NCBI RefSeq assembly: GCF_946481715.1
Contig: NZ_CAMLOV010000104.1
Coordinates: 1-19,730, forward strand
Length of the DNA: 19,730 nucleotides
Direction of reading: 5' to 3'
From: an uncultured Mucilaginibacter sp.
Lineage (GTDB): Bacteria > Bacteroidota > Bacteroidia > Sphingobacteriales > Sphingobacteriaceae
Under the pieces are notes generated by a model. That model was not told the origin of the DNA. It was given only the letters and a program-made list of their open reading frames with translations, and ran no database searches. A program made the translations under genes and the position numbers. Position 1 is the stretch's first letter; each line of letters opens with the position of its first letter. Of the stretch, positions 1 to 7,171 are shown piece after piece.

Positions 1-197
1 AAACGGCCATCACCCATATCCATAACAGATTGGTTGTAGAGGCAAAACGCCGTTTGTTGCATACCGAACTTTCCGTTAAGCAAATTGCCGATGAGCTTGG
101 CTTTGAGGATGCTGCGTACTTTAATAGGTTTTTTAAACGCCTTACCGATGCCACCCCAATGGCATACCGCCAGCAAATCCGCGAAATGTACAGTTAA
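1..197 (+). CDS. AraC-family transcriptional regulator, C-terminal fragment (5' end outside window)
   Basis: An open frame entering from the left edge (first full codon at 3) encodes 64 residues and stops at TAA 195-197. The peptide contains LSVKQIADELGFEDAAYFNR, followed by FFKRLTDATPMAYRQQ. This is the second helix-turn-helix of an AraC/XylS DNA-binding domain: the IAxxLGFxDxxYFxRxFK signature and the TPxxYR end are both present. The N-terminal effector domain lies outside the window, so the ligand cannot be judged. It is transcribed in the same direction as the dehydrogenase 51 bp downstream. Regulators of this family often control a neighbouring oxidoreductase, but that link is inference here. 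Family assignment is firm; the regulated target is unknown. Confidence 0.9.
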   Translation, partial: TAITHIHNRLVVEAKRRLLHTELSVKQIADELGFEDAAYFNRFFKRLTDATPMAYRQQIREMYS

Positions 198-236
198 TGC
201 CTTGCTATGTGCAGCGATGGTACGATCAATGCTCGA

Positions 237-244
237 TAACTTTG
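237..244 (+). promoter_or_regulatory. -7 promoter box (TAACTTTG) of the dehydrogenase gene
   Basis: TAACTTTG matches the Bacteroidota -7 consensus TAnnTTTG exactly and ends 4 nt before the ATG at 249. No TTG -33 box lies at the usual spacing; the nearest TTG (202-204) is about 32 bp upstream. If used, transcription would begin at or almost at the start codon. Confidence 0.45.
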
Positions 245-248
245 TATC

Positions 249-974
249 ATGAAAAAACAAACAGTATTAATCACCGGCGCCAATAAAGGCATTGGGCTGG
301 AAACCGCGCGGCAACTGGCAACAGCCGGTTACCACATCTACCTGGGTGCCCGCGATAAAGAACGAGGCGATAAAGCCGTTGCCGAATTGCATGCCGAAGG
401 CTTAACCGATGTGGAGTTTATTCAATTAGAAGTAACAAGCGAAGAATCCGCACAAGCAGCGTATGCCGAAATCTCCAAACGTACCGATCACTTAGATGTA
501 CTGATAAATAACGCAGGTATCCCGGGGAGTTTCCCGCAACCGGCACTGAATACCGCCGACCAGGTTTTCAGGGATGTGTTTGAGGTAAACGTGATAGGGG
601 TAGCGCGTATGGCACGCATATTTGTGCCCCTTATGCAAAATGCTCCAAACCCAAGGATAGTAAACGTAACATCCGACCTTGGTTCGCTAACCCTGCACAG
701 CGACCCAACATGGAGGCATTACGAAGTGAAGACCGCTGCTTACGGGCCATCGAAGAGTGCATTAAATAATTATACACTTGCTTTGGCTTACGAATTAAGG
801 GATAAATTCAAGGTAAATGCGGTGAACCCCGGTTACACCAAAACCGATTTTAATGGTAACCAGGGATATAAAAGCGTAGAAGAAGGCGCCGCGCCTATTG
901 TAAAATATGCGACGATAGATAAAGACGGCCCAACAGGCGGGTACTTCAGTGATTATGGCGTAACACCGTGGTAA
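249..974 (+). CDS. Short-chain dehydrogenase/reductase (SDR), carbonyl-reductase-like
   Basis: 241 residues, the normal length for a classical SDR: a cytosolic NAD(P)(H)-dependent Rossmann-fold oxidoreductase acting on a carbonyl or alcohol. The cofactor motif TGANKGIG is at residues 9-16, the structural NNAG at 87-90, the catalytic Ser at 142 (in NVTSD), the YGPSK catalytic Tyr/Lys at 165 and 169, and the NPG after the active site at 193-195. Basic residues after beta-2 (around Arg35-Lys37) would fit NADPH preference, which is inference. The layout resembles the carbonyl-reductase-like SDR group; the substrate cannot be read from sequence. It follows an AraC-type regulator in the same direction and ends in a strong hairpin terminator, so it is probably a one-gene unit. 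Confidence 0.93.
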   Translation: MKKQTVLITGANKGIGLETARQLATAGYHIYLGARDKERGDKAVAELHAEGLTDVEFIQLEVTSEESAQAAYAEISKRTDHLDVLINNAGIPGSFPQPALNTADQVFRDVFEVNVIGVARMARIFVPLMQNAPNPRIVNVTSDLGSLTLHSDPTWRHYEVKTAAYGPSKSALNNYTLALAYELRDKFKVNAVNPGYTKTDFNGNQGYKSVEEGAAPIVKYATIDKDGPTGGYFSDYGVTPW

Positions 975-977
975 CCT

Positions 978-1018
978 AAAAAGAAAAGCGAAACAGTAAT
1001 GCTTCGCTTTTCTTTTTT
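978..1018 (+). terminator. Rho-independent terminator after the SDR gene (may work both ways)
   Basis: A perfect 15-bp inverted repeat (978-992 and 1003-1017, core AAGAAAAGCGAA/TTCGCTTTTCTT) encloses a 10-nt loop and runs into a T-rich tract, starting 4 nt after the SDR stop codon. The left arm is A-rich, so it can also stop minus-strand transcription arriving from the convergent gene that ends at 1047. Confidence 0.88.
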
Positions 1019-1046
1019 ATCGTTAATCCTGCTTTACTACAACATT

Positions 1047-2927
1047 TTATTCGAACTTAAATACCCTGAAAGAATGCGGCTTAAGACTTAGCGGAAACAC
1101 ATTCTTCTCGCTGGCAGTTTGGCCGTAGCCGCCGTTTACCTTCCTTGTCGTTCCGGCGATTTTTTCAGATGATACAATATCGGTTAGATTCTTAAAAGGG
1201 GCTGCCGTTAATAGATTGACTTTAACTGATTCATCGGAAAACGACTCTATTATACAAGTATTGTTATCATAGATATAGATGCTGATGTTACCCGGTCCCT
1301 CTAGTTGTGCGTTTAGTTTAGCGCCAAGGGTCGCCCGTATGCGGTTTAGCGCTTCTACAGGCAGTCGATACAGGTCCGAGAAGTTTTCGGGGATCACCAG
1401 TATATTTAACATTCCTTTAGAGTATTGTGCTTCGTGTAAAATAGGCCAGCCCATTTGCCCATCGATAGCGGATACCTGTTCCCACGAATCGTTGGTGAGG
1501 TATTGTATCTGCGGGATAAGCATTGGCCTATCTATAGATACTATCGGGCTGCGGCGGGTTTTAAAATCCTTTACGTAAGCTTTGCGGTCGGTGTAGGTGA
1601 TCTCCGCAATATCCTTTATCCCTTTATCCTGCAAGGCACGCAACAACCCCGATGTTATCACAACCGTTTTGCCATCGGTAAGCTGTTTTTTTATTTTATC
1701 TACTATCTGGCCATCAAACTTGGCTTCTTCGGTAAGTAATATCACCGAGTCTTCGGCCGGGAATGCAGGCTGCTGGTCCATCGGGATACCTGCCTGGCCT
1801 AAAAAGTTTTGTAAAAAGTCTTCGCCGGTGGCATTGTACGGCCGGTAACTTTTTATCCCCACGGGTTTGCCCAATTGCCCCAAAAAATTGTCAACCGTTT
1901 CAAAGGCGTAGCCGGCCGCACGTGCAATGGTTGTTGGCGGCGCCGGTTTGCCGCCATTGTAATTTACAGGCGCCATCATTGTCTCAAAATCGAAACTGGT
2001 TTGTTGCCCCTGCCATGCCGAACGGTCTGAGGGGATGGTTTTGCGCACCAGCTGCCGCAGGTCAAAAAGGGTGATCTCAGGCGCTTTGGCAAAGGCAGTT
2101 ATCCATAATTGTTCGGCATAGCGGTCGTAATTGCCCATCCCTCCGGGATCCACCCATCCGCCACCGTTGCCGCCCGGTTTTATATTTTCGTAATAACGGA
2201 ACACGTTATAGCCCAGGTAAGCCTGTAAATGCTGGTCGCTGCTTACTGCGTCCCTTGTTTCGGTGCCGGTATATATGCCATCGAAATATTTTGGCTCTTC
2301 ATCAAGGTTAAAGCCCAAGCCCTGGAAATGCTCGTACCAGTTGGGGTATTTGATGATCACCTTAACTTTCGGGTTTATCTTTTTCGCCGGGTTAACCACC
2401 AGTTCTTTGCCGGCATCTGTCATCAGTTTCAACCGGTATTCAGTCCAGCTTTTGGTTCCTTTATCTTTTATGCTTTGATCCGATTTGCAATCCGTGAAAA
2501 AGAAATCGTCGAGGATAAACTCATCAAAGTTTTTAGCCGTAAATTCTGCAATCTCGCGCACTTTTTTACGCTGTTCCGGGTCGCTGTAACAGTAAGTATC
2601 AAAATTATTTGGTTCGATTATGGTGTAGGTGATGCCACCTGCAATGACTATGCCGCGGTCTTTAAAAAACTTTTTGGCAATATCCAGGGTCTTTTGGTCA
2701 ACAATACGCGTGTCGCGGTGCGTTTCCAGGTAAACCTTATCTACCTTAAGCTGCCTGGAAAGTTCATCCCAAATTGGTTTAAGATAATTGGTGGTATCGT
2801 TCATTTTGGCCACTTCGTAGGCACGGCAATAAACAGCAACGCGGAAGTTCTTATACTTTTGGCATAAGGCAGGGGCCGACATAAAGCCAAGCACAACCAG
2901 TAAAAACAAAGGTTTTAGTTTCGACAT
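1047..2927 (-). CDS. Secreted TIM-barrel glycoside-hydrolase-like protein, family unresolved
   Basis: I place the start at the ATG at 2927 (626 residues). The longer frame to 3008 begins with a TTG inside a good promoter. Residues 1-23 form a signal peptide (basic MSKLK, hydrophobic core, APALCQ), so the protein is exported. Residues about 27-300 read like a (beta/alpha)8 barrel of alternating strands and helices, with acidic residues at strand ends: Asp140-Asp141 and Asp146 in EFILDDFFFTD, and Glu223 in YTGTETRD. These are candidate catalytic or substrate-binding residues. The second half (about 390-540) includes ILLTEEAKFDGQIVDKIKKQ and TVVITSGLL, like the Rossmann-type accessory domain of some beta-galactosidase-like enzymes. 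The C-terminal about 80 residues look like a beta domain. No specific GH family is recognised; carbohydrate hydrolysis is inferred from fold-like features only. Confidence 0.6.
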   Translation of the reverse strand: MSKLKPLFLLVVLGFMSAPALCQKYKNFRVAVYCRAYEVAKMNDTTNYLKPIWDELSRQLKVDKVYLETHRDTRIVDQKTLDIAKKFFKDRGIVIAGGITYTIIEPNNFDTYCYSDPEQRKKVREIAEFTAKNFDEFILDDFFFTDCKSDQSIKDKGTKSWTEYRLKLMTDAGKELVVNPAKKINPKVKVIIKYPNWYEHFQGLGFNLDEEPKYFDGIYTGTETRDAVSSDQHLQAYLGYNVFRYYENIKPGGNGGGWVDPGGMGNYDRYAEQLWITAFAKAPEITLFDLRQLVRKTIPSDRSAWQGQQTSFDFETMMAPVNYNGGKPAPPTTIARAAGYAFETVDNFLGQLGKPVGIKSYRPYNATGEDFLQNFLGQAGIPMDQQPAFPAEDSVILLTEEAKFDGQIVDKIKKQLTDGKTVVITSGLLRALQDKGIKDIAEITYTDRKAYVKDFKTRRSPIVSIDRPMLIPQIQYLTNDSWEQVSAIDGQMGWPILHEAQYSKGMLNILVIPENFSDLYRLPVEALNRIRATLGAKLNAQLEGPGNISIYIYDNNTCIIESFSDESVKVNLLTAAPFKNLTDIVSSEKIAGTTRKVNGGYGQTASEKNVFPLSLKPHSFRVFKFE

Positions 2928-2978
2928 CGTATTTAGGTTAAGGGTGGTTAGCCCGGGTAGTGTACGGTTTACAATAAT

Positions 2979-3008
2979 CAAAAATATAAATAAAAACCAG
3001 AACTGCAA
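2979..3008 (-). promoter_or_regulatory. Promoter of the secreted TIM-barrel gene (-33 TTG, -7 TATTTTTG)
   Basis: On the minus strand TTG (3008-3006) is followed by exactly 19 bp and then TATTTTTG (2986-2979), an excellent match to the Bacteroidota TTG-N19-TAnnTTTG promoter. It predicts a leader of about 45 nt before the ATG at 2927 and argues against the TTG at 3008 being a start codon. Confidence 0.65.
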
Positions 3009-3061
3009 CCGATTGCATTGCAGGTACTAATACGATGTGGGGGAGGCTTAATTTATTGTTA

Positions 3062-4018
3062 TCAGTTCCTGAAATTCTGCGTGATCATCAAACCATATAT
3101 CCCGCCATCTAAAATGCCTATACCAAGGCGCCCATAAGCGGGGTTAAGGATATTTGCCCGGTGCCCGGGCGAGTTCATGAGCCCGGTATGCGCCACACTG
3201 AGCGTTTGCGCAAGCGCCAGGTTTTCTCCCGCAGTTAAAAACACTACATGCGCTTTTCTCATCCGCGCAAACGGGTCGGCACCTTCGGGCGTATAGTGCG
3301 AAAAATAGCTTCTTGCAAACATATCTACCGAGTGCTTGCGCGCTACAGCGGCCATTTCCGGGTCGGCTTTTAACGGGTTCAAGCCGCGTTGTTTGCGTTC
3401 GTTGTTTACCAGTACCAGCATTTCGGCTTCCAGGTCGGGCCGGGTGGTGGCATCGGTTACTTTAAAAGGCAATTTCACTGCCTTTTCTTCGCCTACTGCC
3501 GCATGCTTTTTGGACACAGCGCGGTTTAATGCCTCGCTAAAAACAGGGGATAGGGAATTATCCAGCCAACTTACCTGCTCTACCAGTTTGCCTGCCAGCT
3601 TACTATCCCTGGTTTCTTTAAAAAGGCTGTTGGTAAAAGGTATCAGTAACAGGATGCCTGATAGCATTGCCGCCCAAATAAAACCATTGGCCAGCCCGGG
3701 TATAACTCCGAGCGCTCTGTTGAGCCGATGGTAGTGGGCATCTTTTGGCAACCTATCCAGCAATAGGTTTATAAGGCCATCTAAAATAAGTTTGCCTACG
3801 GTAACGCCAATCATAAAACACAGTGGTGGCAGCCAAAAGCCTGCCGCAGGCATTAACGCATGCAGGAACGACGCCAACGGGCGGTATGCTACAAAACCAA
3901 TAGCCAGGCTACCCATCCAGGATAGTAATGCCAGCGATGATAATATAAAGCCCTGTTTAATACTCGTATAAACGCAAAACAGTATGATCAACAGAAGCAG
4001 CAGGTCGATGTAGTTCAT
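3062..4018 (-). CDS. CvpA-family membrane protein fused to a CAP (SCP-like) domain
   Basis: 318 residues in two parts. Residues 1-130 hold four hydrophobic segments (about 4-17, 24-45, 59-82, 104-127) with the N-terminus NYIDLLLLLIILF and the internal KQGF typical of CvpA membrane proteins (the colicin V production family). After a linker of about 65 residues, 197-318 is a CAP/SCP domain: LVNNERKQRGLNPL, FSHYTPEG (His241), GENLA (Glu265), MNSPGHRANIL (His286) and the closing ITQNFRN. These are the conserved CAP residues, although the overall family function (proteolysis, lipid binding or wall interaction) is not settled. An even number of membrane spans would put the CAP domain on the same side as the N-terminus; if periplasmic, the N-terminus must be out. 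The domain calls are strong, the role is unknown. It appears to have its own promoter. Confidence 0.88.
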   Translation of the reverse strand: MNYIDLLLLLIILFCVYTSIKQGFILSSLALLSWMGSLAIGFVAYRPLASFLHALMPAAGFWLPPLCFMIGVTVGKLILDGLINLLLDRLPKDAHYHRLNRALGVIPGLANGFIWAAMLSGILLLIPFTNSLFKETRDSKLAGKLVEQVSWLDNSLSPVFSEALNRAVSKKHAAVGEEKAVKLPFKVTDATTRPDLEAEMLVLVNNERKQRGLNPLKADPEMAAVARKHSVDMFARSYFSHYTPEGADPFARMRKAHVVFLTAGENLALAQTLSVAHTGLMNSPGHRANILNPAYGRLGIGILDGGIYGLMITQNFRN

Positions 4019-4043
4019 GGAGGTTACGTAGCGAGCTTTTTCC

Positions 4044-4072
4044 CTAAATTAAAACCTTTAAATTAAGGTCAA
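4044..4072 (-). promoter_or_regulatory. Possible promoter of the CvpA-CAP gene
   Basis: On the minus strand TTG (4072-4070) is followed by 18 bp and TAATTTAG (4051-4044), one base away from TAnnTTTG. The leader would be about 20 nt. The region is very A/T-rich, so a chance match is possible. Confidence 0.35.
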
Positions 4073-4092
4073 AATAATCATTTAAAATCTTG

Positions 4093-4974
4093 TTATTGCT
4101 CTTCCTCCAGTGATTTTTTTGATGCTGCCAACATATCCACTTCTTCTACTGGCAATTCGGGGAATTTTAAATTCAATCCTTCAAGCGTTTGCAATAGGAT
4201 GGTTGATACGGCAATCCGCGTAAACCATTTTTTATCGGCAGGTACAATATACCAGGGGCTATCTTCGGTGCTTGTTTCCGCTATAGCAGTTTCGTAGGCG
4301 TCTATGTAATCTTTCCACCTGGCACGTTCCTTCAAATCGCCCGATGCAAATTTCCAATTCTTTTCCGGATCGGCAATGCGGGCCAGGAAACGCTCTTTCT
4401 GCTCGTCTTTAGACAAATTCAGGAAGATCTTAATAATAACCGTGCCTTCCTGGTGCAAGTGCTTTTCGAAATTGCGGATGCTTTCGTAACGGTTATCCCA
4501 AAACTTTTTGCCAACGTCTTTCACATCTTTTATGCCGGGCAGGTTTTCCTTTAGTATAAACTCCGGATGCACCTTTGTAACCAATACATTCTCGTAGTGC
4601 GAACGGTTGTGGATGCCGATGCGCCCGCGCTCGGGTAGTGCCTTGTAATGCCGCCATAAAAAATCGTGCTCGTAGTCCTCGGATGTTGGCTGCTTAAAAC
4701 TAAACACCTGGCACCCTTGCGGGTTTAAACCCGACATAGTATTCGCTATTGCACTATCCTTGCCCGCAGCATCCATCGCCTGGAAAATTACCAGTACCGA
4801 ATAGGTGTTGGCCGCATATAACCGCGACTGCTGTTTAGCCGTTTTGGCAATTAGCTCGCTCAAAATTTCCTCCGCATCGTCTTTTTTGTAGCCGGCCGTA
4901 TAGTTGGTATCGTGCTTACTGAGCGAGAAGGATTTGGGGTTGGTTACCCGGAATTGTTTTAGTATATCTTTCAT
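4093..4974 (-). CDS. PPK2-family polyphosphate kinase (polyphosphate:nucleotide phosphotransferase)
   Basis: 293 residues, one PPK2 domain of the P-loop kinase fold, cytosolic. Enzymes of this family move phosphate between polyphosphate and nucleoside mono- or diphosphates. The Walker A region FQAMDAAGKDSAI (residues 64-76) contains the MDAAGKD form seen in single-domain PPK2 proteins. NRSHYENVLVTKVHPE (123-138) is the conserved Walker B/lid-side block, preceded by WRHYKALPERGRIGIHNRS. KIFLNLSKDEQKERFLAR (182-199) and DLKERARWKDYIDAYE (213-228) are the lid and C-terminal helices. The Glu/Lys-rich C-terminus is normal. Which nucleotide and direction it favours cannot be told from sequence. It stands alone between the CvpA-CAP gene (74 bp downstream) and a repeat-containing gap. 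Confidence 0.92.
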   Translation of the reverse strand: MKDILKQFRVTNPKSFSLSKHDTNYTAGYKKDDAEEILSELIAKTAKQQSRLYAANTYSVLVIFQAMDAAGKDSAIANTMSGLNPQGCQVFSFKQPTSEDYEHDFLWRHYKALPERGRIGIHNRSHYENVLVTKVHPEFILKENLPGIKDVKDVGKKFWDNRYESIRNFEKHLHQEGTVIIKIFLNLSKDEQKERFLARIADPEKNWKFASGDLKERARWKDYIDAYETAIAETSTEDSPWYIVPADKKWFTRIAVSTILLQTLEGLNLKFPELPVEEVDMLAASKKSLEEEQ

Positions 4975-5047
4975 ATTGCATTATATTAATGAAGATATGA
5001 GAATAATGTTTTGGTGATATCGGCTGCGAAACGCAACTATCTTCATT

Positions 5048-5194
5048 ACGTCATTATTAGGTACGAAGCAATCTCCAGGTGAGCGGTTCCACTTTAAAAA
5101 TCGATTTTTGTGTGTAGAGATTATTGATGTTTTTTCTTAATGTATCAACGAGCTCTCTTTGGTCGGTTGGCTTCGTACCTTACAGCAATGACGC
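5048..5194. repeat. Inverted-repeat intergenic element (GTACGAAGC family)
   Basis: The ends are inverted copies of one motif. The left end reads CGTCATTATTAGGTACGAAG (5049-5068). The reverse complement of the right end (5168-5193) reads CGTCATTGCTGTAAGGTACG and continues AAGCCAA. The shared core AGGTACGAAGC is perfect (5059-5069 and 5171-5181 in opposite orientation). The motif resembles the CGTCATTGCGAGG..CGAAGC palindromic repeats scattered in many bacterial genomes (from memory, not searched). The A/T-rich middle of about 95 bp has no gene. A non-autonomous MITE-like element or a pair of REP-like units is the best guess. Confidence 0.65.
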
Positions 5195-5213
5195 TGTGAG
5201 TAAATCGCCCCAC

Positions 5214-5245
5214 AAAAAAAGCCCCGATAGCAATACTACCGGGGC
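5214..5245 (-). terminator. Rho-independent terminator of yidC
   Basis: On the minus strand GCCCCGGTAG-TATTG-CTATCGGGGC forms a 10-bp stem with one mismatch or wobble and a 5-nt loop. It is followed by seven T residues and lies 30 bp after the yidC stop codon. Confidence 0.92.
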
Positions 5246-5275
5246 CTAAATATCATTCGGAATTTCCGACTTAAC

Positions 5276-7096
5276 TTATTTCTTCTTCGCCTGCACTTGT
5301 TGTTGCTGGCGCATCATTTCTTCGAGTTTGGCACCGAAACCTGATTTTTTCTTTTTAGGGTCTTCGGGTTTCTTTTTGTTCTCCTGTATCTGGGCGTGTA
5401 TCTTCTTATCATCTACCATGAATTTTATCAGGTATTGTTGTAAGAAGGTAAGCATGTTGGCCAGGAAGTAGTAGTAATTCAAGCCTGATGGGTAGCTGTT
5501 TAGGGTGATGAGGAAAATCAGTGGCGTAATGTAACCAATGTATTTCATCTGCCCGGTAGCGCCCGAGATCTGGTTGTTGAAATAGGTGTATATCAGCGTT
5601 GATATGGTCATCAGTAAACACATCAAACTAATGTGGCTTACACCAAATATTGGCGCGAATGTAATAACCGAATCGTAGGTTGAAAGATCGTGCATCCACA
5701 AAAAGCTTTGGCCACGCAGCTCGAACAAGCTTGGGAAAAAGCGGAAGAACGCAATTACGATAGGCATTTGTATCAGCAGCGGCAAACAGCCCCCTAAGGG
5801 GTTTACACCCGCTTTTTTATAAAGCTTTAAGTATTCCTGTTGTAACAGGGTAGGGTTATCTTCGCCAACCTTTGCCTTTATCTCGTCCATCTCCGGCTTC
5901 AGCACCCGCATTTTAGCCATACTTAAGTACGACTTATAGGTAAGCGGCGACAAAACCAGTTTAAGGATAAGCGTAAGCGCCAAAATAATGATACCGTAGT
6001 TCCAGTTAAATTTGTTCAGGAAGTTAAATATTGGCAGCGTAGCAAACTGGTTGATGTACTTTAACGGGCCCCAGCCCAGGTTAACCAGTTTTTGCAGGTC
6101 GTAACCCTGGTCTTTTAAGGTAGAGTAACGGTTTGGGCCGAAATAGAATATTAATGGCGCATCGCCTAAAGCATTGCGGCCAAGGGAAAGATCGGCTTTC
6201 ATTTGCTTTACGTTGGTAGTATCGGCAATATCGTGGCTTACGGTTAAGTTAGATTTGCTGATGCCGCCTGTAGCAATAAGCGCATTAGAGAAAAAGTGCT
6301 GTTTAAACGCCACCCATTGCATTTTTTTATCGGTAATGGATTTTGTATCGTCTTTTGCTTCGGCTAAATAATCAACTTCGTTCTCGGTATTTTTAAAGTA
6401 AACGGTGGTATACTGGCGTTCCTGTGCAATATCTTTTTCCTGTTTTAACAGGCTGGCTGCCCAGCTTACATTAAGCGTGCCACTGTTGGCGATAACCTGA
6501 TCTAACCCTACAGGCTTAATGGTTAAGCCCAATTTGTAACCCGTACCTTTTAAGCTGTATATGTAATCGATATACTGGGTAGGGCTATAGCTTAAACGCA
6601 TGGTTAGCGATGCAGAATCTTTACCGGCAACCTTCAATCCGGTTGCGCTTGGGATAAAGTAAAGCCCGCTGGTATTAATAGGTTTGCCTTGTGCGCTAAA
6701 GTTTAGCCCAAAGGTGTTGCTATCGCCGCTGAATAATACAAGCGGTTTTTTATAAGCTGTTTTAAACTTTTTCAACTCAGCCGAATAAATGCGGCCGCCT
6801 TTTGTAGAAAGTTTAAGGGCAAGTTCGTCGTTCTCTACGGTAATAAATTCTTCTTTACCAAGGGTTGCTGCGCCAAAAGCGGTTTTTAATACGGCAGAAT
6901 CTACCACCGTAGATTTTTTTACAGTATCAAATTTTGCAGTGGTTGGGGCGGGTTTTGCGCCTGCTCTTTTTAGCGAATCCTGGTGGGCAAGTTCCTTCTC
7001 TTTTTTTATGGCATCAGCACTGGGCTGCATAAAATATATAGAGGCACCCATGATGATCATGATCAGGAATAATCCTGTAAACGTATTTCTATCCAT
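5276..7096 (-). CDS. yidC: Membrane protein insertase YidC
   Basis: 606 residues; inserts and folds inner-membrane proteins alone or with SecYEG. The N-terminal helix is at 7-24 (FTGLFLIMIIMGASIYFMQP). A large periplasmic beta-sandwich (P1) domain covers about 85-340. The conserved insertase core is at about 362-560, starting WNYGIIILALTLILKLVLSPLTYKSYLSMAKMRVLKPEM. The groove position that is Arg in E. coli aligns with Lys379 by my reading of ILKLVLSPLT; Lys there is usual in Bacteroidota. KKAGVNPLGGCLPLLIQMPI (427-446) is the hallmark second motif. The C-terminal tail (about 562-606) is very Lys/Gln-rich (QENKKKPEDPKKKK), fitting ribosome contact. It lies 75 bp after pyrG with no clear promoter between, so co-transcription is likely. 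A strong terminator follows. Confidence 0.98.
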   Translation of the reverse strand: MDRNTFTGLFLIMIIMGASIYFMQPSADAIKKEKELAHQDSLKRAGAKPAPTTAKFDTVKKSTVVDSAVLKTAFGAATLGKEEFITVENDELALKLSTKGGRIYSAELKKFKTAYKKPLVLFSGDSNTFGLNFSAQGKPINTSGLYFIPSATGLKVAGKDSASLTMRLSYSPTQYIDYIYSLKGTGYKLGLTIKPVGLDQVIANSGTLNVSWAASLLKQEKDIAQERQYTTVYFKNTENEVDYLAEAKDDTKSITDKKMQWVAFKQHFFSNALIATGGISKSNLTVSHDIADTTNVKQMKADLSLGRNALGDAPLIFYFGPNRYSTLKDQGYDLQKLVNLGWGPLKYINQFATLPIFNFLNKFNWNYGIIILALTLILKLVLSPLTYKSYLSMAKMRVLKPEMDEIKAKVGEDNPTLLQQEYLKLYKKAGVNPLGGCLPLLIQMPIVIAFFRFFPSLFELRGQSFLWMHDLSTYDSVITFAPIFGVSHISLMCLLMTISTLIYTYFNNQISGATGQMKYIGYITPLIFLITLNSYPSGLNYYYFLANMLTFLQQYLIKFMVDDKKIHAQIQENKKKPEDPKKKKSGFGAKLEEMMRQQQQVQAKKK

Positions 7097-7171
7097 TATC
7101 TAATATATCGTATGATTAATACCCGCTGGTTTTGTTACAACCGGATGTTAACCTACTTCAGTTTTAAGCAT

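Larger units (their letters stand above)
4975..5275. other. Gene-free gap with a repeat element and the yidC terminator
   Basis: About 300 bp with no credible gene. The PPK2 upstream region (4975-5047) shows no good promoter box; a degraded -7-like TATCTTCA is present on the minus strand. 5048-5194 is an inverted-repeat element and 5214-5245 the yidC terminator, both listed separately. Confidence 0.7.

Noticed and set aside
2229..2867. A 212-residue open frame on the plus strand
   Set aside because: It lies wholly antisense to the well-supported secreted TIM-barrel gene, has no recognisable motif and no promoter or terminator of its own; a codon-bias shadow.
2928..3008. A longer N-terminus for the TIM-barrel protein starting at TTG 3008
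   Set aside because: The TTG coincides with the -33 box of a well-matched promoter, and the ATG at 2927 begins a proper signal peptide.
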